A model generated the notes under the pieces. That model was not told the origin of the DNA and made no database searches. It saw only the letters and a program-made list of their open reading frames with translations. The position numbers and the translations under genes are program-made. Of a stretch of DNA of 64,000 nt, positions 40,612 to 50,598 are shown piece by piece. How positions within the stretch are numbered: the first letter of the stretch is position 1; each line of letters begins with the position of its first letter. Source of the stretch: Zygotorulaspora mrakii (lineage: Eukaryota > Ascomycota > Saccharomycetes > Saccharomycetales > Saccharomycetaceae); assembly GCF_013402915.1 (NCBI RefSeq), contig NC_050719.1, positions 558,001-622,000 of the forward strand, written 5' to 3'.

Positions 40612-40852
40612 TTTTTCTTATGATACTGTGAGGGGGGTTGTTCATTAGGGATGACAAAGGTCATGCATGATACTCGCGCCGGTCAAATGCAAGCGCGTCA
40701 GGGTCCAAACAATGATCTTTGAAACTGCTTATTTTGTGCTTCGGCATATATATATATATATCAGTTGGGATGGAATTTTATCGCAGGGAACTTGCAAATC
40801 TCTTGCAAATCTCTTGCGTACACTATAAAGTGATAAAAGTATTATATATTCA

Positions 40853-41830
40853 ATGTCTTCAGACACAACACTGTCAGAATCGGCGTATTTAAAGCAGGAA
40901 GATGCTTTTGTTGATAATAAAGAAGCTGACCATTCCAATTCATTGGTTGAGAATTTAAAGTCATTGACCGCGGGCGGTGTTGGCGGTGTTTGCGCTGTTC
41001 TTACTGGCCACCCTTTTGACTTGGTTAAAGTAAGATGTCAAAATGGACAGGCTAAATCAGCAGGAGAAGCGGTAGCAAAAATTTTGAGCAGTGCCAGAGG
41101 AGCAGTAGGTGGCACGATGGTAACAAATTCTGTAAAAGGTTTTTATAAAGGTGTAGTGCCACCGTTATTGGGTGTCACACCCATCTTTGCGGTGTCTTTT
41201 TGGGGTTACGATATGGGGAAAAAACTTGTTACTTGGAAAGAAGATACTAACACGCTGGGCAACGTGCCTTTGACAACATCACAGATGGCAGCAGCAGGTT
41301 TCATTAGTGCAGTGCCCACAACTCTAGTTATGGCCCCTACTGAGCGTGTCAAAGTTGTCCTGCAAACATCTTCTGGTGGTTCGTTCTTGTCGGCGGCAAG
41401 AAAACTAGTTAGTGAGGGGGGGGTTCAATCACTTTTTAAAGGTTCTTTGGCTACTTTGGCAAGAGATGGTCCTGGTAGTGCCCTATATTTTGCATCCTAC
41501 GAGGTTTGTAAAAAATTTCTAAATAGTAAAAGTGGGAATACTCAAAATGGCGAAATAAACATAAAAAATGTTTGCATATCCGGTGGAATTGCTGGCATGT
41601 CAATGTGGATAGTGGTGTTCCCAATAGACACAATTAAAACTAAACTGCAAGCTTCTTCAACAAGACAGAATATGTTAAGTGCCACACGAGAGATTTATAA
41701 TACAAGAGGTGGTATAAAAGGGTTTTTCCCGGGTTTAGGACCAGCACTTTTAAGGTCATTTCCTGCAAATGCAGCAACGTTTTTAGGTGTTGAATTAACG
41801 CATTCTCTTTTTAAAAAATATAATATATGA
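40853..41830 (+). CDS. CRC1: Mitochondrial carnitine carrier Crc1
   Basis: 325 residues (327 known). Inner-membrane exchanger of acetylcarnitine and carnitine, linking peroxisomal beta-oxidation to the mitochondrion. Three mitochondrial-carrier repeats with signatures PFDLVKVRC (about 59), PTERVKVVLQ (about 163) and PIDTIKTKLQ (about 262), six membrane helices, and Crc1-typical FKGSLATLARDGPGSALYF and FPGLGPALLRSFPANAATF. The N-terminal 35 residues are polar. Convergent with KTR1 (109 bp). Secure. Confidence 0.96.
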   Translation: MSSDTTLSESAYLKQEDAFVDNKEADHSNSLVENLKSLTAGGVGGVCAVLTGHPFDLVKVRCQNGQAKSAGEAVAKILSSARGAVGGTMVTNSVKGFYKGVVPPLLGVTPIFAVSFWGYDMGKKLVTWKEDTNTLGNVPLTTSQMAAAGFISAVPTTLVMAPTERVKVVLQTSSGGSFLSAARKLVSEGGVQSLFKGSLATLARDGPGSALYFASYEVCKKFLNSKSGNTQNGEINIKNVCISGGIAGMSMWIVVFPIDTIKTKLQASSTRQNMLSATREIYNTRGGIKGFFPGLGPALLRSFPANAATFLGVELTHSLFKKYNI

Positions 41831-41939
41831 TAAGAAGCATCTATGACATATATCTAAATATCCTTAATTTTTGCGAAGAGACCTGAAACAGACATAATGA
41901 ATAAAAACAATGAAAACTCTGATTCTTCTTTCTCCTACC

Positions 41940-43139
41940 TCAATCAGCGTATATCTGCCAATTCTTAGGCTTTGTTAAGCCGTTGACGGTGTAAAATTTA
42001 GTCGTGCAGGAGTAACTTTTCCAGGTAAAATCATCAGCTGGATTACAATCACATTTGTTTTTCATTCTAACATCTTCGTCAACCGAACAACTATGGAATG
42101 GCGGATGATAATAACCAATGTTATCAAAATGGTGAATTTGATTACGGTCCAAAAACAAAGCTGCTGCTATCGAGTGAATTGGTGCATCACCCCATCTTTC
42201 GTAGAAAAATCCACCACTTTTATCTAAATGATCAAAATAAGCAGTGTACGCATCACTTCTCCATAGATCCAACGAGGCGATTTCGAAATTTGACCAGAAA
42301 TGACACAAATTATAAGAATAACCCTCATCGTCGCTAATAAAATCCAACATGTTATTCTTATTTATATATTCTTGATGAGAAGTAATGAATTCACGGGTAG
42401 TTTCCCATAAAGTTTTAATAGTTTCGGCATACTCCTTAATTGAGATTGTGAAGGCATATTTCTTGTCATTTTTTTTCATGAATCGAAATACGTCGTAGTC
42501 AATATCACAGTACAACTTGACATCCGGTTCAACACGCCAGTAATATTCATAATCCGCCATCAACTCATGTCTGTAAAAAAACCCGGACTCATAACGACAC
42601 ATGTATCTGTAGGGAATAGAGTCCCCGTAAATAATACCCTTCTCGGCCATTTCCTTTCTAGTATTAGCCGCTTTCTCTTTATCGATGAAATCGGGCAACT
42701 GCCATTGCTCCTTGGGTATAACACCGTACTTAGTAGTACCACTGATCAATGCAGTAGTCACACGTTTGAACTCTTCGCTGAATTCTTCATCGTTCAGGAA
42801 AACCCAATCATAATTAAATTTACGATTAAATCTATCTTCAACAGATCTTATGGCTGGCAAGAGGGAATACAAATCACGGTTCCTTGCTAGAGTCACAAAT
42901 GTAGCTTTCTCCTTATGACCGCTGTATTTTTTGGGCGACACGGGCGCCGGCTGTTTTAACCCATCGGCCGTCTTGCTGTCTTGAGTGGTGACTGAAGACG
43001 TAATAGAGCTAATAAGTCCATTGCTGCTTGTCACGCCTGTATTATTCAATATGACGAATATTGTGATTAAAGCAACCACGGCTAGACCAATGGTCTTGTA
43101 TAGCCGTTCCTTACCGGAAGGAATCTTATCCCTTAGCAT
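41940..43139 (-). CDS. KTR1: Ktr1-type alpha-1,2-mannosyltransferase
   Basis: 399 residues (393 known for Ktr1). Type II Golgi membrane enzyme that extends O-linked and N-linked mannans. Short cytosolic tail (1-14), signal anchor at about 15-32 (TIGLAVVALITIFVILNN), Ser/Thr stem to about 70, then the KRE2/MNT1 catalytic domain with YYWRVEPDVKLYCDID (metal/GDP-mannose site) and GGFFYERWGDAPIHSIA. The exact paralog within the KTR family is set by position next to CRC1 and NUP1. Confidence 0.92.
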   Translation of the reverse strand: MLRDKIPSGKERLYKTIGLAVVALITIFVILNNTGVTSSNGLISSITSSVTTQDSKTADGLKQPAPVSPKKYSGHKEKATFVTLARNRDLYSLLPAIRSVEDRFNRKFNYDWVFLNDEEFSEEFKRVTTALISGTTKYGVIPKEQWQLPDFIDKEKAANTRKEMAEKGIIYGDSIPYRYMCRYESGFFYRHELMADYEYYWRVEPDVKLYCDIDYDVFRFMKKNDKKYAFTISIKEYAETIKTLWETTREFITSHQEYINKNNMLDFISDDEGYSYNLCHFWSNFEIASLDLWRSDAYTAYFDHLDKSGGFFYERWGDAPIHSIAAALFLDRNQIHHFDNIGYYHPPFHSCSVDEDVRMKNKCDCNPADDFTWKSYSCTTKFYTVNGLTKPKNWQIYAD

Positions 43140-43502
43140 CTTGTCGTATCTACTTCGAATAGCCTTGAATGTATCTAAATGAAATTTTTCGACAAACAGC
43201 TGAAATTAGTTCACTTCAATACTAGTAAGTCGCGTAAACACGGAATGGATCTCACCAGAATTGAATATAGAAAAATGTTTAAGATCCGTGACATGCCAAC
43301 CAACTACGTCTTTTCGTTTTTCTTTTGGTGGTGTAACCTCTTGATTGGAACCTTTATCATGGGCGACGTTAATCTGGCGACGCGATTTTTTTTTTAAATG
43401 ATATAGACCTTCACTTGACTTACAGGTCATCGGACAAGTATAATATATTGTGAGATTCGAGCAACCAAAGAACCGTTCTCAAAGCCTGTAGTAAAGTAAG
43501 GA
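43140..43502. promoter_or_regulatory. Divergent KTR1/NUP1 intergenic region
   Basis: 363 bases with a T9-10 tract at 43387-43396. No gene or clear factor site is recognised. Confidence 0.55.
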
Positions 43503-46469
43503 ATGGCAGCACAAAGTCGTTCCATTTCATCATTTTTGACAGGTTTTTTTAGAAGACCTGTGGGTGATAACGATTACGATGGGGCTTATCAAATTGACGA
43601 AGAATCGCTCAGCGGACGATACGATAAACAAACAGTGAGAAAAGATTATGCATGTGGTACAAGCGACCAATTAGATAAACTGGATGAATCAACTTTGGAA
43701 CATCAAGGGACTCTTGTACTGACTGGAGACGAAACCAACTATAGACCGCCGATAGTTTCTATATTGCCCATCGAGAGACTGCGGTTGTTGAGATTGAAGC
43801 AAGAATGGAGGAGACGCGTGAACTCCAAACTACTGCTTGAGCTGTCATACGAGGGCCCAGCACGAGATGATGCTCCAACAGTTCACCAGGAGTACGTACG
43901 TGACGTGCTTAACACAGATGAATCGCAGTTTTCCTATAAATTGTCAAATACGCCATCCCCGGTTAAGCAAGATGCAAAAAAATCCTCGCAAATTTCTAGC
44001 AACGATATTGTACCGCTGAGAACATTGAAAAGGAAGAAAGTATCAGGGAGCAAAAGGCGTGGTACCAAATGGTCTGCCGATTTTGAATATGACCTTACAG
44101 AATATGATAATATCTTACAACACAAAAAGGATGAACCACTGGCCAACTTAGACAGCTCTGAAATCGACTCTCCGCAATTATCATCAGCGAAAAACGCTGG
44201 TTTGGAAAATCATTCCCTCCAAGGAACAAGTCACAGTGGTTTGTCAAGTATCCAGCGCAGTTTGTTGATAAATGGCCCAAACTCCATCACCAATTCTACG
44301 AATGGAAACAACACCAAACTGGATTCCAATATAGAGGAAAAAGGTTCTTCCATTATGCTCTCTTTGAAAGATACGAACCATTGTACCACTAATGAAAAGA
44401 AGAATAAGCTTATTTTACCATCCGTTGGCTTCGACTTTATTAAGAAAGATGATAATGAGACGCCATCCAAGAAACCTTCTTTTGTACCAACTGAAGTCGC
44501 GAGTAAAAGCCAAGGGGCTAAACCGCATATATCTTCCACAGCATCATCTACACAGCAAAATGATAAAAAAGAGTCAGCTATATCGTTTCCACTGACTGTT
44601 GGATCGGAAAAACAAAGCGTAGGTACCCACCCTACTTTTAGGTTTGGGAAAAATACTCATCAAATCAGCAATCAGAATCAAGAAGAAGAAGAGGAAGAAC
44701 AAGATACGAAAAGGAAGAAAAGAACGATCTCTAGTAATGATCAAGTTATCGAGAAACCCTCATTTTCCTTTGCCAAAGCTTCAGCAGATGCTGGAAGCAA
44801 AAAATCTGCATTTAAATTTGGGACTGTGAAGGAAAAGGTTCCTGCTATTCCTCCGTTTCATTTTGGAAAAGAAAATGGGGCATGCAAGCAAGACATCGAA
44901 ACAGAGGCTACCGCAAAGTCACCTAATCAAGGATTCAAAGTTGGGGGAAGTGGTTCACCTGCAAGCGCAACGCCTCCATCGCAGCCTGACGGCCAAAACC
45001 AAAGTGTTCCAACAGAAAAACCAATTTTCTCTTTCCATGGGAAAGAGAAATCAAAGGAGCAAGAAAAGAGTAGTTCTTTCAAATTCGGTAGTAAAAACAA
45101 CAGTGGAACTAATTTCAAGAGCGATTCCTCATTTTCCTTTGGTAGAGGAGCTACCGAATCAAAAGTTGCACCTTCATTCAATGTTGATGCTACTGCGGAG
45201 ACAAAGAGCAGTTCAAATCCTTCTTTTTCATTCGGTACTAAAACCGCACCAGACACGAAAGTCATACCCACATTCAATTTGAGTGCCGGCAGTAGCGAAG
45301 ATAGGACAAACAAACCATCCTTTATCTTTGGTAATCAGGTAGATAAAAAAGCAAGTCCGAAACCTTTGACCATTTCTCGAACCAAGGAAGAAAATGCCTT
45401 AGGTGCACATCCCACATCAACCGAAAACCATCCGACTAGCAGTGTACCGAACCCTTCTTTTTCGGTGGCTACACCCGCTGTGACAGATAAAATCGATTCA
45501 GAGCCCAAATCGACCTTCAATTTCAATGCAGCACAGTTAAATGGTAAGAAACGGGACCATCAAACTGGCTTCAACTTTGGTTCAACTAATCAAGAGAGCT
45601 TGAACAGCGCGGAAACTGCTGGACAAGCAGGCTTTTCATTTAGTAGAATTAGCAGTCAGCCCGATAACGGTAAAGAAAAGGCCCAATTAAGTTTCGGGGC
45701 ATCCATAGGTAATGCACCAAAGGTCGATTTTTCATTTGGGAAAAGCAGTTCAGAAGTTTCTCAAGCAAAAACTTTACCTATTAGCGGATTTTCATTTAGT
45801 AGATCTAGCTCACCTTCCATTTCTGGTCCAACCTCAGTCGTGGGGATCCCTTCGTTGAATTCCAATCCAACTCCTTCGATCGCAAAGTCGCAGTCACCTG
45901 GTGTTTCTGCTTTGAACCCTTTCATAAACAGCTCAATTGCAGGTACAGGTGCGACAGGTGCGACAGGTGGATTTACGTTTGGCTCCATAAATCAGGGTAC
46001 AAACGTTCCTTTATCTGTATTCAGTAATGGCCAAACTCTTAATGCTCCTTCGGCGAGTAGCGCAACATCTGTACCGGCATTCCAACAATCTATCACCGTA
46101 TCGGGCACATCAACAAATCCACCAAGCCGATCCTTCACACCCTCTAATACGATTAATTTGAATTTTGGTAATACGGCTGCTGTTGATCCCACCTCCATTT
46201 TTGCAGATGCGTCACATCCAACAGGTTCCATTGGTGGAGCAACCCCAGCGCCACAGCAAATATTTGGTGGTCCTTCTCTTCCTCCATCTCAAATATTTGG
46301 TGGTGGCAGTTCGGTTCAACAACCAACTCAATCGTTCAATAACTCTCAGACGGGCTTCGGAAATAATAATATCATGCAATCACAACAAGGAATGCAAGCC
46401 TCAGCAACGAGTTTCCAACTGCCTCCTGGTAGAAAGCTAGCTAGAATGAGAAATGCAAGAAGGGGATAA
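43503..46469 (+). CDS. NUP1: FG-nucleoporin Nup1
   Basis: 988 residues (1076 known). Nuclear-basket nucleoporin that binds karyopherins during import. N-terminus SRSISSFLTGFFRRP may form the membrane-binding amphipathic helix; a basic region with KRKKVSGSKRRGTKW follows at about 175-190. From about 375 to 760 there are many FxFG-type repeats (FSFG, FKFG, FNFG, FSFS) spaced by Ser/Thr/Lys-rich linkers; the C-terminal 150 residues hold GLFG-like IFGG sites and end GRKLARMRNARRG, corresponding to the conserved basic end that binds Kap95/Kap60 in the family. Diverges from KTR1 as expected. Confidence 0.93.
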   Translation: MAAQSRSISSFLTGFFRRPVGDNDYDGAYQIDEESLSGRYDKQTVRKDYACGTSDQLDKLDESTLEHQGTLVLTGDETNYRPPIVSILPIERLRLLRLKQEWRRRVNSKLLLELSYEGPARDDAPTVHQEYVRDVLNTDESQFSYKLSNTPSPVKQDAKKSSQISSNDIVPLRTLKRKKVSGSKRRGTKWSADFEYDLTEYDNILQHKKDEPLANLDSSEIDSPQLSSAKNAGLENHSLQGTSHSGLSSIQRSLLINGPNSITNSTNGNNTKLDSNIEEKGSSIMLSLKDTNHCTTNEKKNKLILPSVGFDFIKKDDNETPSKKPSFVPTEVASKSQGAKPHISSTASSTQQNDKKESAISFPLTVGSEKQSVGTHPTFRFGKNTHQISNQNQEEEEEEQDTKRKKRTISSNDQVIEKPSFSFAKASADAGSKKSAFKFGTVKEKVPAIPPFHFGKENGACKQDIETEATAKSPNQGFKVGGSGSPASATPPSQPDGQNQSVPTEKPIFSFHGKEKSKEQEKSSSFKFGSKNNSGTNFKSDSSFSFGRGATESKVAPSFNVDATAETKSSSNPSFSFGTKTAPDTKVIPTFNLSAGSSEDRTNKPSFIFGNQVDKKASPKPLTISRTKEENALGAHPTSTENHPTSSVPNPSFSVATPAVTDKIDSEPKSTFNFNAAQLNGKKRDHQTGFNFGSTNQESLNSAETAGQAGFSFSRISSQPDNGKEKAQLSFGASIGNAPKVDFSFGKSSSEVSQAKTLPISGFSFSRSSSPSISGPTSVVGIPSLNSNPTPSIAKSQSPGVSALNPFINSSIAGTGATGATGGFTFGSINQGTNVPLSVFSNGQTLNAPSASSATSVPAFQQSITVSGTSTNPPSRSFTPSNTINLNFGNTAAVDPTSIFADASHPTGSIGGATPAPQQIFGGPSLPPSQIFGGGSSVQQPTQSFNNSQTGFGNNNIMQSQQGMQASATSFQLPPGRKLARMRNARRG

Positions 46470-46672
46470 TCAAGTAAACTAGTAAATATTTTCTAAAAAA
46501 AGTTTGCTCATCATCATTTTTTTATCTAGTTTTTTTTATGTCGCTACGTCGCTGTCGCGCGAGTAAATTTACACTTCTAAATTCATTTCATCAAAGGAGA
46601 AGAACTGAACCGACCAGTGTATGATTGTGTCAGGAACAAAAAAAGTGGACGCAGATGCTCCTAACAATATAA

Positions 46673-47188
46673 ATGGATAGAATTCAAGTTCCAATTGCTA
46701 AGTATGCCAAAAAACTTCAAGCCAAAGTACGAACCGACCCCGTCGATGAAATTCATTTGCCATCTTTCATTTTAGGATCGTTCCTTGTTTTAAGTCTATC
46801 ATTGGTAGGGCCATTTCTAAAAGTATTCATAGGTAATATATTACTATCACTTATAACTGTAGTCAAATATGCCGTGGTGGTAGGTGGAATTGCTGCATGC
46901 ATTACTTTAGGACGAAAAAACAACGATACAGCTTTGCAAGGCAACGAAGCGAATAAGAAGCCCACACGGAAGCACAAAAATCCTGTGTGCCAAACAGACA
47001 AAGGAATTCATTTACAAAAGACTGAGAAGGCTGAAGGATTAGCAGCCGAGGGGCAATTGGAAAAGGATGATTTCGAGACTTTAAAATATTACAAGATTCC
47101 AATAACGAAATCCGAACATAGGAGATATCCTTTAAATAATGCGTATGACAGTTTCATAAATAGAGCAGCTGAGAAAAATAATGAATGA
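46673..47188 (+). CDS. YOR097C-like small membrane protein, function unknown
   Basis: 171 residues. Two hydrophobic segments at about 32-52 (FILGSFLVLSLSLVGPFLKV) and 54-78 (ILLSLITVVKYAVVVGGIAA) suggest an integral membrane hairpin; the rest is polar, with a basic patch KKPTRKHKN and a C-terminal block FETLKYYKIPITKSEHRRYPLNN. Length and place between NUP1 and RPS7 match YOR097C (175 residues, uncharacterised). The orthology is inferred mainly from position, and I give no function. Confidence 0.8.
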   Translation: MDRIQVPIAKYAKKLQAKVRTDPVDEIHLPSFILGSFLVLSLSLVGPFLKVFIGNILLSLITVVKYAVVVGGIAACITLGRKNNDTALQGNEANKKPTRKHKNPVCQTDKGIHLQKTEKAEGLAAEGQLEKDDFETLKYYKIPITKSEHRRYPLNNAYDSFINRAAEKNNE

Positions 47189-47338
47189 TAAACGATGAAA
47201 GTAGGTCAAAATGTACTAATGGAAACGCTTTAAAAATTATACACCTATTAAAACATTTTTAATATATAGAAAAAAGGACTATATGGAGTTTATGATTGGT
47301 TTACACCATGGAGAATCAATGTAAAAAATAAATTACAT

Positions 47339-48168
47339 TTAGTGAGTTTCACCTGGAATTTCGAAAACGATTTGCTTACCAGTCAACTTGTTGTAAACTG
47401 CTTGGAATGATTCCAATTTGTAGTCAACTTGTTGAACATCCTTGGAGTCTAACAAAACTTTTTGAATCTTGTTACCACCAACCAAGTATCTCACTCTCTT
47501 ACCGACAATTTCGGTTGGGAAAACCAAATCCTCCAAGACTTTGTCGTGAACGGCAGTCAAAGTTCTGGATCTTGGTCTCTTTTGGGTTTGTCTGGATCTT
47601 CTGGATGGCTTTGGCAAGATTCTTCTTTCAGCCAAAAAGACAACATGACGATCTGGGAATTTCTTTTCCAATTCACGGGTCAATTTGGTTTGAACCTTGT
47701 GGTAAGCGGTCAAAGATGGGACTGGAACAAAGACAGCCAAAGCTTTCTTACCGCCTGCAACTTCAATCTGTAAAGAAAGATATAACGTAAATGTTAGTAA
47801 GATCATGATTCATTCACTCATTTGTGCGTACGCACACAGCTGAAGGGGAAAGAAATAAAGAAGCTGAAAATATCCTTTCAAAGTCAAGTGAAAATCTCCA
47901 ATATTGTAACGTGCACGTCTGGTAATCTCTCTCAACCCATCGATGGGGCACATAGTGCCACAGGATCGTCTTTCATTCTTTCCGCTTTTCTCGAGCACTG
48001 TTTGTAGCTCATCTAGTAACATACTTCTCTGATAGATTTGAATTGCAATGGTCTCAACTCAGCCTTCAATTCTGGAGAGGAGTTTTCCAATTCAACGAAA
48101 GCTTGAGCAACCTGTAATTCCAATTCGGTTGGAGCCTGGGACAAAATCTTAGCTTGTGGAGCAGACAT
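47339..48168 (-). CDS. RPS7: 40S ribosomal protein eS7, two exons (48168-48025, 47767-47339)
   Basis: Spliced product is 190 residues, the exact length of S. cerevisiae Rps7A/B. Exon 1 (144 nt, [13 protein letters not shown]... to SIRE) joins exon 2 (429 nt, [15 protein letters not shown]... to ETH) after codon 48 at the same place as in S. cerevisiae. The basic loop [23 protein letters not shown] region and [16 protein letters not shown] are typical eS7. eS7 binds near helix 26 and is needed for 18S processing. Single copy here for the RPS7A/B pair. Diverges from RKI1. Confidence 0.97.
47768..48024 (-). other. RPS7 intron, 257 nt
   Basis: On the minus strand: GTATGT at 48024-48019, branch point TACTAAC (GTTAGTA at 47793-47799 on plus), and TTTACAG ending at 47768. 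Shorter than the 345-401 nt introns known for S. cerevisiae RPS7B/A. No embedded gene seen. Confidence 0.95.
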
Positions 48169-49530
48169 AGTTTTGAAGTTGGTTCTATTCTTTGTTGCAG
48201 GTATCTTAACTGATCAATCCAAAGGGCCTAACAATTTCAAGTAGCGTTCTACTTCAAGTTAGTCTTTCCCAATTGTTTTTGGATAGGTCAAGCGGCCACT
48301 GCACCGCCTAACAGCACAAGGCCCACACAACTCCCAGTGGTATCTGGGTCCGCCCATCGTCCTCGCTGCAAAAGTTTCGTCAGCTTGCCTGGCATTGCAC
48401 CATGAGTGATCATCCTGTCCGTCCCAGCCTAACGATCCTGCTGCCTCCAGCAACTGCGCTGCACTGGGGCTGCTGGCTTGCGAGCCCAGCAACTCCACTC
48501 CATCCGCGCTCCCGTGCGAGTGAAGAGTTTGGCACAGTGCCGGCTGCCCATCTCCTTCCACTGGTCCAGAAGGAGGAGGCAAAGGTGATACACAGTACTC
48601 TGCTTCTCCCTTGCGTGAGTCTACGATCGCTTTCATAACGCGACGCGAGAAATGTTCAAAAACGCAAGAAGTAAAGGATGTTGAAAGTTGAACTCAAATG
48701 GTGGGGTGTACAGATGCTTTGAAGATTCAAAACAGTCCCAAAGGACAAATTTCATTGCAACGACAGAAAGTCTGTGGAAGTGCCAAAAAAGACGAACACT
48801 ATTGGCCGGTCGGTTCTGAGCTGTGCAGTTCACCATCGACAAGCAAATCGCAGCTCTTCTGGTGCTAGACACGGTGCACCCGATCGATACATTGGATGAA
48901 GTCCAAATTTCAGTACTAAGATACACTCCCCCGATGAGGAGTCACGTTTACGGGTGTCATTTGATCCTTATTGCACATGAAACTTAAAAGGTCTTTGACA
49001 AATAGTTTTCTGTTTGTATTTATTTCACGACTGGGTGAAGATTTACGTGTAAAAAAAGGATTTAAGAAAAGGACTTAACACTATAATTGGCGCAATGACA
49101 ATCGTCTTATTGCAATAAAGCAAAGGGAGGGATAAGGACGCGAACATCACAACAACACCGTGATCAAATCTTGCTTGCAGTAACGTTACAGCGTAGGCGT
49201 ACTCTTGTGTTTCGTTGTAAATATCTATCGATAGAGAGTTTATTAAGCAGCTTTTCTTTTTGTGTTGTTTGTCTGCGTAGGACAGGTAGGAATTATTTTG
49301 ATTTTTCAGTTTTACAGTGGATGATCTCGCCTGCGAGGCATTGGTCATCATCATCGTTGGTAGAATTCAGCGGCAGGCTTCATCGGAATTGTATAAGTTT
49401 GACGAGCTGGACAAGAGAGAGAAGGTATTGGAACACAAGATCAGCTTTAAAGCCACACTTGAGTTTCGGTTCAACTTCGAAAACACGATTATCACCGTCA
49501 AAATCAAAGAAGATTAGAATAGCTGCAAAA
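48169..49530. promoter_or_regulatory. Divergent RPS7/RKI1 intergenic region with GC-rich island
   Basis: 1362 bases. From about 48280 to 48640 the sequence is markedly GC-rich. A Rap1-like word (ACACCCGTAAAC on the minus strand, 48946-48957, one mismatch to the consensus) lies 778 bp from RPS7, rather far for an RP promoter, so I score it low. The open frames here (minus 48259-48636; plus from 49321 into RKI1; a 66-codon frame without ATG ending at 49517) resemble no known family. Confidence 0.5.
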
Positions 49531-50364
49531 ATGACAGAGGAAATGCCTGATACTCTGAAACACTACAAAGTGCCAAAGATTGAAGACATGCCCTCTCTGG
49601 GGCTGCCCATCGAAAATGCTAAAAGAGCAGCAGCATATCTTGCAGTCGATGAAAATTTAGATATTTTCCACCACAGAATTATTGGTGTTGGCAGTGGAAG
49701 CACGGTAATTTATGTGGCCGAAAGATTGGGCCAGTATTTGAAGGACGAGAAGTTCAGGGACTACGTTAGCCAGTTCATCTGTATTGCTACAGGATTTCAA
49801 TCAAAGCAGTTGATTATGGATAGCGGCTTGCAGTATGGTATCATAGAGCAACATCCGGTGATTGATATAGTTTTCGATGGCGCAGATGAAGTCGATCCCA
49901 ATTTACAATTGATTAAAGGTGGCGGTGCATGCTTGTTCCAAGAAAAACTGATCAGCACAAGTGCGAAAACTTTTATAGTAGTGGCCGACTCGAGCAAAAG
50001 AGCTCCATCAAAGCTGGGGTCTCATTGGAGAAAAGGTGTGCCCATTGAGGTTGTACCACCTGCATATGTACGAGTCAGAAACGATCTTCTGACAAAAGTA
50101 AACGCGAAGACAGCAGTGCTTAGAGAAGGCGGTAAGGCCAAGGCTGGTCCAATCGTCACAGACAACAGCAATTTCATCATAGATGCCGATTTCGGTGAAA
50201 TTGAAGATCCAAAAACGTTGTACAAGGAGATTAAGCTGATGGTCGGTGTGGTTGAAGCAGGAATATTCGTTGACAATGCAGCAAAGGCATATTTTGGTAA
50301 CGCTGATGGATCTGTGGAAATCCTAGACAAACAAGGCTCAGCTGCACGTATTACTTCCGTGTAA
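49531..50364 (+). CDS. RKI1: Ribose-5-phosphate isomerase (type A)
   Basis: 277 residues from the ATG at 49531 (258 known). Interconverts ribose-5-phosphate and ribulose-5-phosphate in the pentose phosphate pathway and feeds PRPP and B6 synthesis. RpiA fold with [15 protein letters not shown] (phosphate/substrate loop, about 52-66), [21 protein letters not shown] (catalytic Asp/Glu region, about 110-130), [19 protein letters not shown], and [13 protein letters not shown]. The N-terminus has about 14 more residues than S. cerevisiae. The frame stays open for 120 codons upstream, with an in-frame ATG at 49321; see findings. Confidence 0.95.
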   Translation: MTEEMPDTLKHYKVPKIEDMPSLGLPIENAKRAAAYLAVDENLDIFHHRIIGVGSGSTVIYVAERLGQYLKDEKFRDYVSQFICIATGFQSKQLIMDSGLQYGIIEQHPVIDIVFDGADEVDPNLQLIKGGGACLFQEKLISTSAKTFIVVADSSKRAPSKLGSHWRKGVPIEVVPPAYVRVRNDLLTKVNAKTAVLREGGKAKAGPIVTDNSNFIIDADFGEIEDPKTLYKEIKLMVGVVEAGIFVDNAAKAYFGNADGSVEILDKQGSAARITSV

Positions 50365-50598
50365 GCAATTGTTTAATAATGATAATGTAATTGTGGCGAC
50401 GTAGAGACGTAGAAACCATAACTTCATATTGTTTTCTTTTTAGTCTGTGTATTGAAGAAGATGAGTGGCCTCACTCGGGGCTGTTGGCTCCTGGAAAAAA
50501 TTAATTTACATATATTAGTACATACATCCTATGAGGAAAAGAGCAAAAAGAGTAAGAAGCAAATTGGGCGCAGGTTTCATTCGATACTTTCGGAAAGT

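Larger units (their letters stand above)
40409..40852. promoter_or_regulatory. tRNA-Leu / CRC1 intergenic region
   Basis: 444 bases containing the tRNA terminator, a nested inverted repeat (40562-40611), a G-run at 40633-40638 and a (TA)n tract at 40747-40760 that may act as TATA element about 100 bp from CRC1. An exact oleate-response element was not seen. No gene. Confidence 0.55.

Noticed and set aside
48259..48636. 125-codon ATG frame on the minus strand between RPS7 and RKI1
   Set aside because: It lies wholly in a GC-rich island, has no recognisable domain, and would sit in the RPS7 promoter. Not excluded as a lineage-specific gene, but not supported.
48946..48957. Rap1-type site for RPS7
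   Set aside because: One mismatch to the consensus and 778 bp from the start codon, beyond the usual range for ribosomal-protein promoters. Kept only as a remark.
49317..49517. 66-codon frame just before RKI1, preceded by TTTACAG
   Set aside because: It has no ATG (starts at GTG). The 3'-splice-like TTTACAG has no TACTAAC branch point or GTATGT partner upstream, so a spliced exon is not supported.
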